64,000 nucleotides of DNA, taken from Phaseolus vulgaris. Its lineage: Eukaryota > Streptophyta > Magnoliopsida > Fabales > Fabaceae. The notes under the pieces are model-generated. The model was not told where the DNA came from. It ran no database searches and worked only from the letters and a program-made list of their open reading frames with translations. Both the position numbers and the translations under genes were made by a program. Numbering within the stretch: the stretch's first letter is position 1; each line of letters begins with the position of its first letter. Location: assembly GCF_000499845.2 (NCBI RefSeq), contig NC_023753.2, forward strand, positions 1,736,001 through 1,800,000. The letters run 5' to 3'. This document shows positions 33,934 through 45,520 of this stretch, one piece after another.

Positions 33934-36002
33934 ATGAGCATGAAGATAAAAATTTTGATGTTTTTTCAAATTCTTTGCTTTACTCTTCTCTTAACTTCAG
34001 GTAATAAACTTATATTAGCATGTTTTTTAGTTGTAAAAATTATTTTGTTGTATATTCATTTAAATTATCGACTCAATTCCTCATATATCATTATTTACAC
34101 TTTTATTTTCTCATCTAACACTCTTTTGTTTTTATTTCTCTATTTAACACCATTTTGTTTTCATTTCCCTATCTAGCATCATTTCAAAAGTAAAAAAAAA
34201 ATAAAAAAAAAAATAATTTTAATTTTGAATGCATTGAAAAAATAAATATTTTTAATGTTTAAAATAGTTATTAATGAGTAAAGAAATGAGTTTTTACAAA
34301 ATAAAAATAAAAAAGTAATAAATTAAAAATGTTTAGTTTAAATTTTTGTTAAGAATGAAGAAAATAAAAAAATTAAATCCTACAACAACATAAAAATTGA
34401 ATGTATAAACATAAATTAGTATTTATTTTTATTATTATTGATGATGTAATCATGTTAATTTCAAGTAAAAAATAGATGACATAATTATAAAAAAAATCAA
34501 AGTCAATTAGTATTAATTAGTATTGGACACACAAATAATATTGAAAAGTATTGGCCTGCATACACGGGTCAAATACTATGCCCATGAAAAAAACCTTAAG
34601 GGGGAGGTCTAAGTCAAGTCGAATAAGGACTGATATGAACATAAGAGAACAACAAGATCGAACAAAAAAATGTTCATCTTTTCAAACACCAGGACACAAA
34701 AAATAACGTGTCCCAACATTATTGGATCGTCCACTTATCGATATTACTTATGTTTCATTTCGCACAAACTATTTAATATACTATTGAAAAAAATATTAAA
34801 TAAATGATCATCTCTCATTTATTTTTCATTTTATGTTCAACATATACTTATTTAATATGGTCTTATATCTCTTATCTCTATCTGGTTTTGATTTTGATTT
34901 TGATTTCTTTTTATATATTTTATCTTTATCTTATTTTGTTTTGCCTTTATTTTATATCTTTTATGTTTTTAGCTATTATTATTTTTTTCTGTCATTCTTT
35001 ATTTTTTTCTATTTTTATTGTTGTTGATTTTATTTTCTATATTTATTTGTTTTTGTATTTTCTTTTCTTTTCATTTTTAAGCATTAAGTGTAGCATTTGC
35101 ATTAGTGTTTTTTTTAAGATTTTGCACTTAGGTAGACACTTCAATATTACATGTGTCCACTACTAATTAATATTAATTGACTTTGTTTTTTTTTAATAAT
35201 TATGTCCTATATTTTTTACTTGAAATTAACATGATTACATAATCAATAATAATAAAAATAAATATTAATTTTTGTTTATAGATTCAACTTTTATGTTGTT
35301 GTAGAGTTTAACTTTTTATTTTCTTCATTCTTAAAAAAATTAAACTAAACAATTTTAATTAATTGTTTTTTTATTTTTATTTTGTAAAAACTTATTTCTT
35401 TACTCATTAATTATATTTCTAACTATTTTAAACATTAAAAATATTTATTTTTTTAATGCATTTAAAATTAAAATTAAAAAAAAAATTTGCTTTTGAAATG
35501 GTGCAAGATAGGGAAATAAAACCAAAAGGGTGTTAGATAGAAAAATATAAACAAAATGATGTTAGATGGAGAAATAAAAGTGTAAATAGTGTTATATGAG
35601 AAATTGAGTCCTAAATAATCTTATATTGATTAGAGATAATGATCTTTTATATTATATAAATAGGTGAAAATCTCACATAAGATTAAATTAGATTTAAAGT
35701 TCACTTTTTAATAAAATGAGATATGATAATAACCACAAACAAGTTAAATTGTAAGATATGAATTGATAAAAATGGAAAAAGTTTGCTTTGGACATAATTT
35801 ATAATTAGTTTTTTCATAAATTTCAGGAGAAAATGGATATTCGCCAACACCTCGAGGAAGAATTTGCCAAATAGGAGGACATACATGTCCCAACCTTCAA
35901 ATTTGTCAAAACTTTTGTCATTATTATGGCTATAAAAAGGGTGGTTCTTGCATTCCTCCCGATGGTGAAAGGTGTTGTTGTAAATTAGATAATCCTCCGT
36001 AA
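33934..36002 (+). CDS. DEFL5: secreted defensin-like peptide with a transposon-enlarged intron
   Basis: Exons 33934-34000 and 35827-36002 encode 80 residues. The donor (CAG|GT) and acceptor (TTTCAG) match paralogues and the intron is phase 1. The intron is 1826 bp instead of about 160-350 bp because of a ~1.5-kb inverted-repeat element (34070-35611). The signal peptide begins MSMKIKILMFF. The mature Cys frame is C-x6-C-x5-C-x3-C-x10-C-x7-CCC with a G-S-C gamma-core, and the tail after CCC is KLDNPP. The usual GGG after C1 reads GGH. AATAAA is at 36055-36060. The coding frame is intact, but the long hairpin in the intron might affect splicing. Confidence 0.75.
34070..35611. mobile_element. Long-TIR (about 480 bp) Mutator-like or fold-back element in the DEFL5 intron
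   Basis: The left arm (34070-34553) and right arm (about 35123-35611) are near reverse complements, starting GACTCAATT. The flanks read TAAATTATC (34061-34069) and TAAATAATC (35612-35620), a 9-bp direct repeat with one mismatch, as expected for Mutator-like elements. The central ~570 bp has no credible ORF; the 120-codon frame at 34804-35166 is Phe/Tyr-rich AT noise. The DEFL4 intron lacks the element and shows the joined flank. Confidence 0.75.
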
Positions 36003-36060
36003 TTCTATTACAACCAAATTTTCATGTAACACAACTTTCTTTAGTAAAAACATCAATAAA

Positions 36061-36419
36061 CTTCCTCATTTTAAACTACTCCTATCATTATATTAAACTA
36101 CGATAAAAGTTTGATTTCATAAAATACATATATTGTTAATATTGTGACACTTTCCATCTTTTATTATTTATAAACTGACCACAATAATTAATGTTTTTTC
36201 TATATAATTTAATAAAACACCAAATATATAATTTCAAACAATTTTACTGGAAAAATTATCTTTCAATAAATTATTGTTATGAAAACAGAAAATAATTAAG
36301 AAAAAAAAATTGTATCAATCAATTAATTTTTCTATATAATTAAATATTAGTTCTTTTAAATTTAAAATAAATGATTTTGAAATAACTTTTTTTTATTGGC
36401 TTAAATTATTTATTTAATA
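36061..36419. other. 3' flank of DEFL5
   Basis: No gene seen. Family 3'-flank module, colinear with the flank of DEFL4. Confidence 0.5.
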
Positions 36420-36975
36420 TGTAACACCCAAAAATATATTTTACCCTATGATATAAACTTACTAATATATTGTAGAAAGAAACAATTAGATTAATCTTTC
36501 ATAAATAATTCACTTTCTTTTTCAATTAAACATAAACATATAAAATCCATTTTTCATTTTAATACCAATATACAACCACCAGATTACTCATGGATCTATA
36601 CATTAAAAACATTCAATAATCAGAATTCAATTAACGTCTATTTAAAGATAAACCTAGTATAATTTTTTATTTCAAAAAAAAATCAGTTAAGCATGGGAGT
36701 CACTCCAAAACCTAGGGACCTATAACAAGTTATTCAAACATTAACAAATTTTAGTATGAACTTAATAAAGTTAAGAGAAATACTTTTTTCAACTAATCCC
36801 ACCAAAACTAATAACAAAACTTTAAGAAAAATGAGAGGAAAAAAAGAAAGAATCTTTAAAATAAACAAAAACTTACTTTGATGAGATTTTTGAAAAAAAT
36901 AGGTATGAAGAGGGAAAAGTAGAGAGAAATAATAAAAGAAAGGGTATGTGTTGTGTTTTTTTTTTCTCTACCCTA
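36420..36975 (+). repeat. Fossil LTR related to family S (long relic)
   Basis: It begins TGTAACACCC. Along its length it has diverged matches to family S copy 2, including the CCCACCAA...ATAACAAAACTTTAAG stretch near 36809-36834 and the purine-rich GAGAGAAATAA end near 36920. It is internally shortened. It is followed by a (TA)n run at 37028-37061. Confidence 0.65.
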
Positions 36976-37024
36976 TATTATCTAATTTTGTTTGCTTGAT
37001 TGTATTAATTAACCAAACTTTGTT

Positions 37025-37063
<39 letters not shown>

Positions 37064-38819
37064 ATTAGAGGTTGATAAATAGTAACACATGATATGAGTT
37101 CATTTAGGATTGTAATATAGAAGAATAAGAAGAGGTGGGTATAATTAACCTATCATATTAACTAAAAAATAAATAAAAAAATAAGGAAGATAAGTATGAC
37201 TTTATTAAAAACACAAAAGGTGAAATTTTTTTCATTATAATAATTATTTATATTTAATAAAATATTTTTAATTGTATACTAAATCAAATAAAAGTATAAG
37301 TTTTAATTAAAATATATTTCAAAGTAAAAAATATATTATATTTTTGAAATATTATGGAATAATGTTACTTATGATAATTATGTAATATAATTAATAAACA
37401 TTGATAATTTTATTTTATTTGACATTTCAAAATATATATATATATATATATGATATTCCGAAATATATATGATGTATAATAGGTATAAATATTTAAGATT
37501 TAATGAAATTTTAAACAATATTATTTATTTTACTCACATATTACAACTTGTTTGAGAAAATCTTTAATTGTAGTTTACTCGAATGCATTTATGTTGCGTT
37601 ATGTATTTCTTTTAATTATACTAGTTTTTAGTGTATGATTCAGTTTTTTTAGTAACAGTTTTAGTGCAACCGTCACTCATTTTGAGAAATTAAATTGCAG
37701 TAAGGTTCTCTGTTAATAATAAATGGGATAGTTTTTCATATAAGAACTAGTGTATTTCTTAAAAAAAATTATTTTTTTTATTTTTTTATTGATAGAAAAA
37801 ATTTAAAATTAATTTAAATATATTTTTTTATTTTTTAATATCTTTTAAGAAAAATTATAACAAAACCACCAAATTATTTTAAAAGTATTCAAAAACTAAA
37901 ACTATTTTTCATTATGAGATGGATGACCAAAATACCATTATCTTGATGAATTACTTTTTGTTGAATTGAAAGTTGAATTGAGAGAGTTGAAGTAACTTTT
38001 AGAGTTTTTTTATTCAATTTATTTGCATTCAAACAACAATTTAACTTATATATACAAATTGATTAAATTTATAAATGGTTTCATTTCTTTTTTTTTATCT
38101 TATTTTATTATTTTAAAAGTATTTATAGATAAAGTTATTTAAATATGGCTTCAATTATTACTTAATAAATATATTTACAAATGCTTTTATTTTCTAATTA
38201 ATTAATTTCACAACAATTAATAATGTATAATGTCATGATCATTTTGAAATTTTCTCTTTGGCTCAGTTGAAGGTATGATATTGGATTACTTCCAAAATTT
38301 CTTAAGTTTGTTTTTCCTTTTTAAATTAATGTCTTGATAATTTGATTAGCATTTTTTCAATTAAAAGCAAGTGATATGTCTTTAGTTGGATAGGTGTTTT
38401 GTTGTTTTGTTGTTGTGAGGGTACACTGTATTAGTTTGAAATTTGAGGGCATGTTGCTCTGGATGTATAAAGGTTAAATCATCCTAAAGTGGTTCACATT
38501 TATTTATTTTTTCTTATCGATAAAATAATAATAATAATAATAATAATAATGTATAATGTTTTTTTTAATTTTATTAATGTGGTATTTATATTTACATGTT
38601 TAGTATGAATATAAATATTCCCTTCTTTACAATTAATTCCCTTTTTTACAATTAATAAGTATTTTTTTAAATATGGGTATTTTAATATATGTAAAAAAAA
38701 TCATTAAAGATCATAAATAATTAGCTTTAATGTTATTAAATGTGATATAAAACCACAATATATATCTATTAAATACATTATTATTTTCTATTTTATGTTT
38801 TTGTTCAATAAATATCATT

Positions 38820-38864
<45 letters not shown>

Positions 38865-38879
38865 CATTGAATAGTAAGA
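36976..38879. other. Spacer after DEFL5
   Basis: No gene seen. It is largely colinear with 31050-32820. It includes TA runs (37028-37061, 37433-37450), a (TAA)n run near 38525-38550, a relic 5' flank (38690-38820), and a (TC)n(TA)n run (38819-38863). Confidence 0.5.
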
Positions 38880-39265
38880 AAATTAGAGACAAAAAATAAT
38901 TAGTCACTAAAAATTAGTTGTATCTAAAGTGATTTATTTTATTAAAAAAAAGTATAAGATGGTTTCTAAATTGGTATATAAATTAACTATCAAGGTTTTA
39001 ACTATTAATATTTTAAATTCTAAATTAGTTTTTAAAAGACTAATAGATACTAATTTAAAATACAAAGTAGTAAGTAAGTAAAACTTTGGTAACTAATAGT
39101 TAGATACCAATTTAGAAATGATTTTATAAATTTTTATTAATAATAGAAATGACTTTAAATATCATTAATTTTTTTAATTTATAGAATAGTCTCTAGTTTA
39201 GTTAAATAGTAACCAATTATTTTGATCTCTAAACTTAGTTTATATTTAATGATTTTATTGTACTA
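38880..39265. repeat. AT-rich fold-back MITE-like element
   Basis: Inverted arms (around 38890-39010 against 39090-39260) share words such as AAGGTTTTAACTA with the element at 6945-7245. It lies directly before the leader of pseudogene DEFL6. Confidence 0.5.
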
Positions 39266-39346
39266 TATATACATGTGTGTGTTCTATTTTCTTGCATACA
39301 TATAAACGTAGAAAACTAAAAAGAAATGCAGGCCTTTTTCACAAAA

Positions 39347-39845
39347 ATGAGTATGAAGATCAAAACTTTGATGTTTTTTTTCCAAATTCTTTGCATTGCT
39401 CTTCTCTTGACTCTAATAAGTTTTTATTTTATAAAATACATAAATTGTTAATACAATCAGACACTTTTCCATCTTTTATTATTTATAAATTGACCATAAT
39501 AATTAATGACATTTTATATAATCTAATAAAAACACACTAAAAAAAATCATTAAATAATAATTAATTTTAGATAAAAAATAATATTTAATTTGATGATTAA
39601 TTATTTTTTATTTTTAAAATTAATCTATATTTAACGATTTTTCGATAACATCGAATATATTATTTCAAAGAGTTTTACTGGAAATTTTATCTTTCAATAA
39701 GCAGTTATACACCAACACCTACTGGAACTGTTTGCCAAGTAGGAGGAGGAATATGTCCCAACTCTGAAAGGTATCAAAAATATTGTAAATTCTTTGCATA
39801 AAAAATGGTTATTTTTGTATTCTTCCTAATGGTGAAAGGTTTTAC
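39347..39845 (+). pseudogene. DEFL6: mosaic pseudogene
   Basis: Exon 1 (39347-39412) keeps MSMKIKTLM and the hydrophobic core, but the ...TCAGGT donor is deleted (ACTCTAATAAG). The following 100 bp are family 3'-flank sequence (ATAAAATACATAAATTGTTAATA), not intron. A 115-bp fold-back MITE follows (39537-39652), then more 3'-flank, then a degraded exon 2 (about 39704-39842). In exon 2 the third Cys is Tyr (ERYQKYC) and a stop follows FFA (TAA near 39800). It cannot make the peptide. Confidence 0.8.
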
Positions 39846-40329
39846 TCTACCAAATAAAAAGTGCTCCTTCTATTTAATTCTTTTATAATAACATTTTTCA
39901 TGTAAGGAGAGTGTGGAAAGGTTAATAAACTCTCTCTATTTCTATCATTATATATCTCTAACAAAGGTTTATCTCTTTTTTTTTCTTATATCTTGATTTT
40001 CTTGATAAAGGATGAAAAAATAACTATAAATGACAAATAATATAATATAAGGAGAATATATTGGAAAAGGATGTTACAGTAAAACACCACTCTTTTATTA
40101 GTAATGGATTTTGCATTGACTTAGTCCATCAAAATGTAATTTAATATACTAAAGTCACTAACAACCCCTTTTAACAATATAAAAAGCAATAAACTTCATC
40201 TGAATAATTATTTTAATAAGTTAAAACATACCTTTAACTAACTAAAATCATCATAAAATAGTGGAAAACTTGTACAATATAAAATATCATTTGAAATTGA
40301 TTTATGAAAATGTAAGTTTTCCCCTTACT
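39846..40329. other. 3' flank of DEFL6
   Basis: No gene seen. It contains a GTTAATAAACTCTCTC 3'-UTR-like motif near 39919 and the TTGATTTTCTTGATAAAGGATG module also found near 7565, 27870 and 52780. Confidence 0.45.
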
Positions 40330-41105
40330 CCTTCAGTTTTCAAATAATTCAAATCTGAGTTGGAATGAAGAATATATATTATTAGTATTGGGCCTTAGTC
40401 TTTTCTGTTTTTTATTCTTTTTACACCTTTGCTTATGTATTGGGTTGCGTTTTGGTAGGCCCATTTCTTTTATCTGCTTTGATTAGCTTTTGGCGGTTTC
40501 TTCCTGCACCCCTACATTATTCTTCCTGCACCCCCACAAAGTTACGCAAAGACAAAACTGTCTCTATATAAACTGTACATTTATTTTTTTTGTATTCTGG
40601 ATTATGAAATCTGGTAAATTTTCGGATTGGCGCATCCAGTATTCTCCTGGATTGATGCTTCCGATAGTACATGAATGATAGTGTTAATCCAAAATAAAAA
40701 ATGCAAAACATCCATAATTGAAAAAATCATTCCGGATCCGCCAATCCATAATTCAAAATATGCATTCCGGATTCAGAAATCCATAATTGAAAAAAATCAT
40801 TCCAGATCCATCAATCCATAATAAAAATTAGGTTTCCGGATTCAACAATTTGGAAATCAATAATTTATGCAAACTTTGCTTCTGGAACACCCCCTCATCC
40901 GGAATGCAACATGATTCACTTCCGGATTGATGAATTCGTAGCACACTACCAGATCCCAAAATTGTGGAGATCAATTTCGAAATTTAAAATATTTTGGGGG
41001 TGCAGGAAGAAACTGCCTTAGCTTTTCTGTGTATGAGTACAGTGACAATTTTTTCAATTCCAATGAAATAAGTTTTCTTCGTTTTTCCATTTCAAGGTTT
41101 TCTTC

Positions 41106-41109
<4 letters not shown>
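40330..41109 (+). mobile_element. Ty1/copia LTR fragment (with a MITE inside)
   Basis: 40335-40375 matches the end of the copia remnant at 46130-46225. The LTR words ATTAGTATTGGGCCTTAGTC and GGCCCATTTCTTTTATCTGC follow. The LTR is interrupted by the 526-bp MITE (40492-41017) and resumes with TTCTGTGTATGAGTACA. A (TA)n run (41110-41155) abuts it. Confidence 0.65.
40492..41017. mobile_element. 526-bp Mutator-like MITE
   Basis: The terminal inverted repeats read GGCGGTTTCTTCCTGCACCC on the left and, reverse-complemented, GGCAGTTTCTTCCTGCACCC on the right. They are flanked by a perfect 9-bp duplication TTAGCTTTT (40483-40491 and 41018-41026). The empty site is in the sister LTR near 46348-46358 (GATTATCTTTTC). 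The inside contains several degenerate repeats of a CATTCCGGAT...AATCCATAAT word. The ORFs on both strands (40490-40711) are not credible. Confidence 0.85.
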
Positions 41110-41155
<46 letters not shown>

Positions 41156-41159
<4 letters not shown>

Positions 41160-42802
41160 TTATTTATTTATGCATAATTCCATCGTAAATCTATAGTATA
41201 AGAAAATAGTTCAAAGAGAATAAGTATAATTTGTCATGAATATAGTTATGTTGTATGATAATAACTCACCCTTGTTGTATGATTGTAAGATTTCATGTTG
41301 TAATTGCATTACTTATATGATGGAAAAAAAAAAAAAACCTTTGTAGGTTACTTAGATAAATCTCGATAAATCTAAAAGTTTGGTTTATTAAGTTAATTTA
41401 TTTATTTTTATGTTTACATTTTGAAAATCATAATTATACTTTAACATTGTATGTAAATATTTAAATGCTAATAATTTTAAGTTTTATGCATAAAATAAAC
41501 TACACGGGATGTGCACAGAAGAATAAGAATCGAGTGGGTATAATTCACCTCATATTAACTAAAAAATAGAAAAATAAAATAAAATAAGGAAGGTAACTCT
41601 GACTTTATTAAAAACACAAAAGGTGAAGACTATTCATTATAATGATTATTTATATTTAATAAAATATTTTTAGTGTATACTAAATCAAATAAAAAGTATA
41701 AGTTTTAATAAAAATATATTTCAAAATCAATAAATATATTATATTTTAAAGTATTATGCAATAATGTACTTATGACAATTATGTAATATAATTAATAAAC
41801 ATTGATAATTTAATTTGGTTTGCCATTTCAAAATATATACGATGTATAATAGGTATAAATATTTAAAATTTAATGTAGTTTTAAACAATATTGTTTATTT
41901 TATTCACATATGACAACTGGTCTGAAAATCTTTAATTGTAGTTTGTTGGAATGCATTTATGTTTGATTTATCATTTTTTTATGACAGTAATTTTCCTAGT
42001 GTATGGTTTAGCTTTTTTAGTTCCTGATAATACTTTTTTATCGATAAAATTAATGTAAAAATAATTTAAATACATATTTTAAAAAATATTTTTTTTAAGG
42101 ACAAATTATTTTAAAAGTGTTAAAAAACTAAAACTATTTTTTTGTTATGAGGTAGATGGCCAAAATATTATTTTGATGCATTATTGTTGAATTGAGAGAA
42201 TTGAAGTAACTTTTAGAGTTTTTTTATTCAATTTATTTGCACTCAAACAACAATTTAATATATATATATATATAAATTGATTAAATTTATAAATGATTCA
42301 GTTCATTTTTTTATTTTGTTTTATTTTTAAAAAAAAGTACTTATACAAAAGCTTATTTAAATATGATCTAAATTACTACCTAATACATATGTTTATAAGT
42401 GCTTTTATTAATTAATTATTTTCAACAATAATTAATAATAATACATATAATAAAAGATCATATATAAATTAGCTTTAATAATGTTATTAAATGTGATGCA
42501 CAATAAAAATTTATTCAATAAAAAAAAATATTATAGAGTATAAGATTTTATCAAGAAAATAATAATTATCAAATTATACAAAATTATTGTATGCAATATT
42601 GTAAGATATTGTACCCAATTATATGCAATTAATTTAATAATGATAGAATCTCATGATTAGTGGGTCCCTAACTAATGATATTTAATTTGGAGAGATAAAA
42701 TCTCCATACACTTTATATACACAAGAATAAAAACATATTCTTTTTTCTTTCCATCTTCTTACGGACAATTTCCTTATAGGTTTAGCATCAATCTTGTGTG
42801 TA
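41156..42802. other. Spacer before DEFL7
   Basis: No gene seen. It is family spacer, colinear in parts with 46380-47815 and 49440-50600. 42530-42780 differs from the other units. Confidence 0.45.
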
Positions 42803-42813
42803 CTATATATATT
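42803..42813 (+). promoter_or_regulatory. TATA box of DEFL7
   Basis: CTATATATATTTATA about 68-78 bp before the ATG, followed by the leader TTACATACATATAAACGTAG. Confidence 0.55.
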
Positions 42814-42880
42814 TATATTCTCTTCTCTTACATACATATAAACGTAGAAAGCTAAAAAAAACTCAACCCTTCTTCAAAGA

Positions 42881-43427
42881 ATGAATATAATGAAGATCAA
42901 AACTTTTATGTTGTTCTTTCCAATTCTTTGCATTGCTCTTCTCTTGACTCCAGGTAACTTATATATGTTTGTTTAGCATTTTTTTAGTTGCAAGTTTTAT
43001 TTTTGTTGTATTTTCATCATAACACTTTATATTGAATATATTGAAGATGCATGGATATTTTCTAGTACAGTATATATAAAGTAGGAGAAAATGAACCAAT
43101 TTTATAATATTAAAATAAAATTAAAGTTTATTTCTTAATAAAATAAAATGGGATATAATATTAATTACAATAAATAAAATTATATATATATGAGTTGATA
43201 AAATTAAAAAAATTGTTTTTTTATATAATTTGTAATTAGGTTTTACATTAATTTCAGGAAAAAGCGAATATTCATCAAAATCTTCAAGAACAGTTTGCGT
43301 AGGAGGAGGAACATGTCCCGATCTAAAATGGTGTCAAAATTTTTGTAAATTTTTTGGTTATTTGAATAGTTTTTGCTCTTCTTCTCCTAGTAAAAAGTGT
43401 TGTTGCAATATGGTGGCTCCTTTGTAA
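42881..43427 (+). CDS. DEFL7: secreted defensin-like peptide with a modified gamma-core
   Basis: Exons 42881-42953 and 43258-43427 encode 80 residues; the 304-bp intron is phase 1. The signal peptide begins MNIMKIKTFML. The Cys frame is C-x5-C-x5-C-x3-C-x9-C-x7-CCC, with one residue fewer in the C1-C2 and C4-C5 loops than DEFL1. The Gly of the gamma-core G-x-C is replaced: NSFC, then SSSPSKKCCC. The mature peptide is Ser/Lys-rich around C5-C6. An AATAAA lies near 43491. The frame is intact and splice sites are canonical, so I call it a gene. The lost Gly could mean altered function or early decay. Confidence 0.75.
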
Positions 43428-43499
43428 TAGTTTTACAATAACTTTTTTCATGTGAGACAACTTTTCGCATAAAAAAAAAGTTGAAACATCAATAAATTT

Positions 43500-43812
43500 T
43501 CTTAATTTAAACTACTCATATCCTTATACATCTCTAATAAAGTTTGATTTCATAAAATACATAAATTGTTAATATAATTAGACATTTTTCCATCTTTTAT
43601 TATTTTAAATTTACCACAATAATTTATTTTACTCTATATAATTTAATAAAAACACCAAAATATAATTTCAATCATTTTACTGAAAATTTTATCTTTCAAT
43701 GAGTTTATTGTTATGACTATAGAAAATAATTAATTTGAAGATAAAGTAAGAAAAAAAATAGTAATTTATAATAGGAACAAACAAGTGAAAGAGTAATTTA
43801 TTGAAATAATTA
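43500..43812. other. 3' flank of DEFL7
   Basis: No gene seen. Family 3'-flank module. Confidence 0.45.
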
Positions 43813-44560
43813 TGTAACATAAAAATATATTTTAAAACAAACAATTAGATCAATTATTTATAAATAATTTAATTTATTTTTCAATTAAACATAAATATAC
43901 AAAATTAGATTATTTAACATGTATTCTCATAGAAACTGCAATTAAAAAGATACTTACAATATTTTTAAACTTTAGTATTAAACTCAGATTCAAACTAACA
44001 CAATGAACTTATCAATTACTTTCCAAATTCATAAATTTCAAACAAATTTTATGAATTAAAATTTATTTCACACAACAAAACAAAAGAGATTTGGAACTTG
44101 TGACTATGTGAACTTCATGATTTTTTTTAATTTAAACTTCTACTAAAAGACAAAACTAGTATAATTTCTTATTTCAAGAAAATTTCATTTAGATAGGGGA
44201 GTCACTCTAAAATCTAGAAACTTATAGTAAATTTTTTAAATATTAACAAATTTTAGTATGAGCATAATCAATTTGAGATGAACATTTTTTCTCATCTAAC
44301 TCCACCAAAATCAGTGACAAAATAATAAGATAATGAATCAGTGACAAAATAATAAGAAAAATGATAGGAAAAAAAGAAGAAATATTTAAAATAAAGAGAA
44401 AGTTACTCAAATCTAATCTTGAAATAAATGAGATATAGAGAGAGAAAAAGAGGAAGTGTTGTGTTTTTTTTTCTCTCAGGTTACAAACTATGTTATCTTC
44501 TTCTTTTTTGTTTAATGTATTAATTGTCATTTTTTTTTTCATCTTTTGAACCCAACTTTA
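43813..44560 (+). repeat. Fossil LTR related to family S
   Basis: It begins TGTAACATAAAAATAT and tracks the 36420-36975 relic through to the purine-rich end (GAGATATAGAGAGAG near 44430), with extra sequence in the middle. The 99-codon minus-strand ORF at 44243-44542 falls in this relic and is not credible. Confidence 0.6.
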
Positions 44561-44757
44561 TTTTTTAATTATTAATGAGCTTAATATAATATATATATAT
44601 ATGAATTAAAGGTTGTTATATAATTTAATAATATTATAGAACGTGATTTATTTTGAATTTAAAAACAATTGTGTATATATATTTATTTATTTTTATTGTT
44701 AATAAAAACATGCAGATAAGCCTGGAAAGGTAAAGAAAAAAACTCATCTTAAAAACA

Positions 44758-44825
44758 ATGAGTATGAAGATAAAAACTTTCATATTATTCTAAATTAATT
44801 GTATTGCTTTCTGATTAACTTCAGC
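44758..44825 (+). pseudogene. DEFL8: relic exon 1
   Basis: ATG at 44758 starts MSMKIKTFILF, then a TAA stop at codon 12. Downstream bases still resemble the family exon 1 end, but the donor is TCAGCT instead of TCAGGT. No exon 2 follows; the intron-like stretch runs into unrelated and copia sequence. The same relic type follows DEFL10, 12 and 14. Confidence 0.7.
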
Positions 44826-45019
44826 TAATAAATTTATATCTATTTTATAATATGTTTTTCAATTCTAAGATTATCTTTCTTATATTTTCGTCCTAATACT
44901 TTCTATTTGTGTTCAATAAAATGAAATATAATACTAACCACTTATGTTAAATTATTTTTAAATATAGAAACTAAAGATACATGTGTACAAGTTATAAGAC
45001 AAAATATTAATATAATATT

Positions 45020-45520
45020 GCACTTAGATGAATAATTTGTATACACATGGAACAAAGTGAGTATTGATTAAACCAATCGACGCATACTTTACTAGTGAGT
45101 TTCACTTGAATTAGATTGACGCATGTTCAATCTGGTTTACCTCTGTTAGAGGATTTAGAAAAGATTAATCTTTAGAGAACCTACGAATAATTCAATAGTG
45201 GAGGAACTTGGGATCAATCGCTTTTTATTTGTTGTTTTAATTCTTTATATTTTATGCACAACAATCTCAACCTTCTTTTACCTTTATTGTTATTGTTAAC
45301 TTTTATGGCTTGCATGTAGATTCTAAACATCAATCTACTAATTTCACTATTGGATTCGTTGGAAGACGACTTGGAGTCATCTGGCCATAATTAAACTATC
45401 ATCTCTATAGTGTTAAACAGGTTTATATTGGAATCATATTTAATATTTAATTTGTCTGTTAAACGACAACTATCATTCTTATAACTACCCCTATGACCTA
45501 TTCTTCTAGACTTTCCAATA
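45020..45520. other. Unassigned segment, perhaps part of the copia insertion
   Basis: It has a more even composition than its surroundings (for example ACTTGGGATCAATCGC, GGATTCGTTGGAAGACGAC). It precedes the recognisable copia pol remnant, and similar sequence is not elsewhere in the window. It could be decayed retroelement sequence. Confidence 0.3.

Noticed and set aside
34804..35166. 120-codon ORF on the + strand
   Set aside because: It is a Phe/Tyr/Ile-rich chance frame in T-rich DNA, partly in the right arm of the inverted-repeat element.
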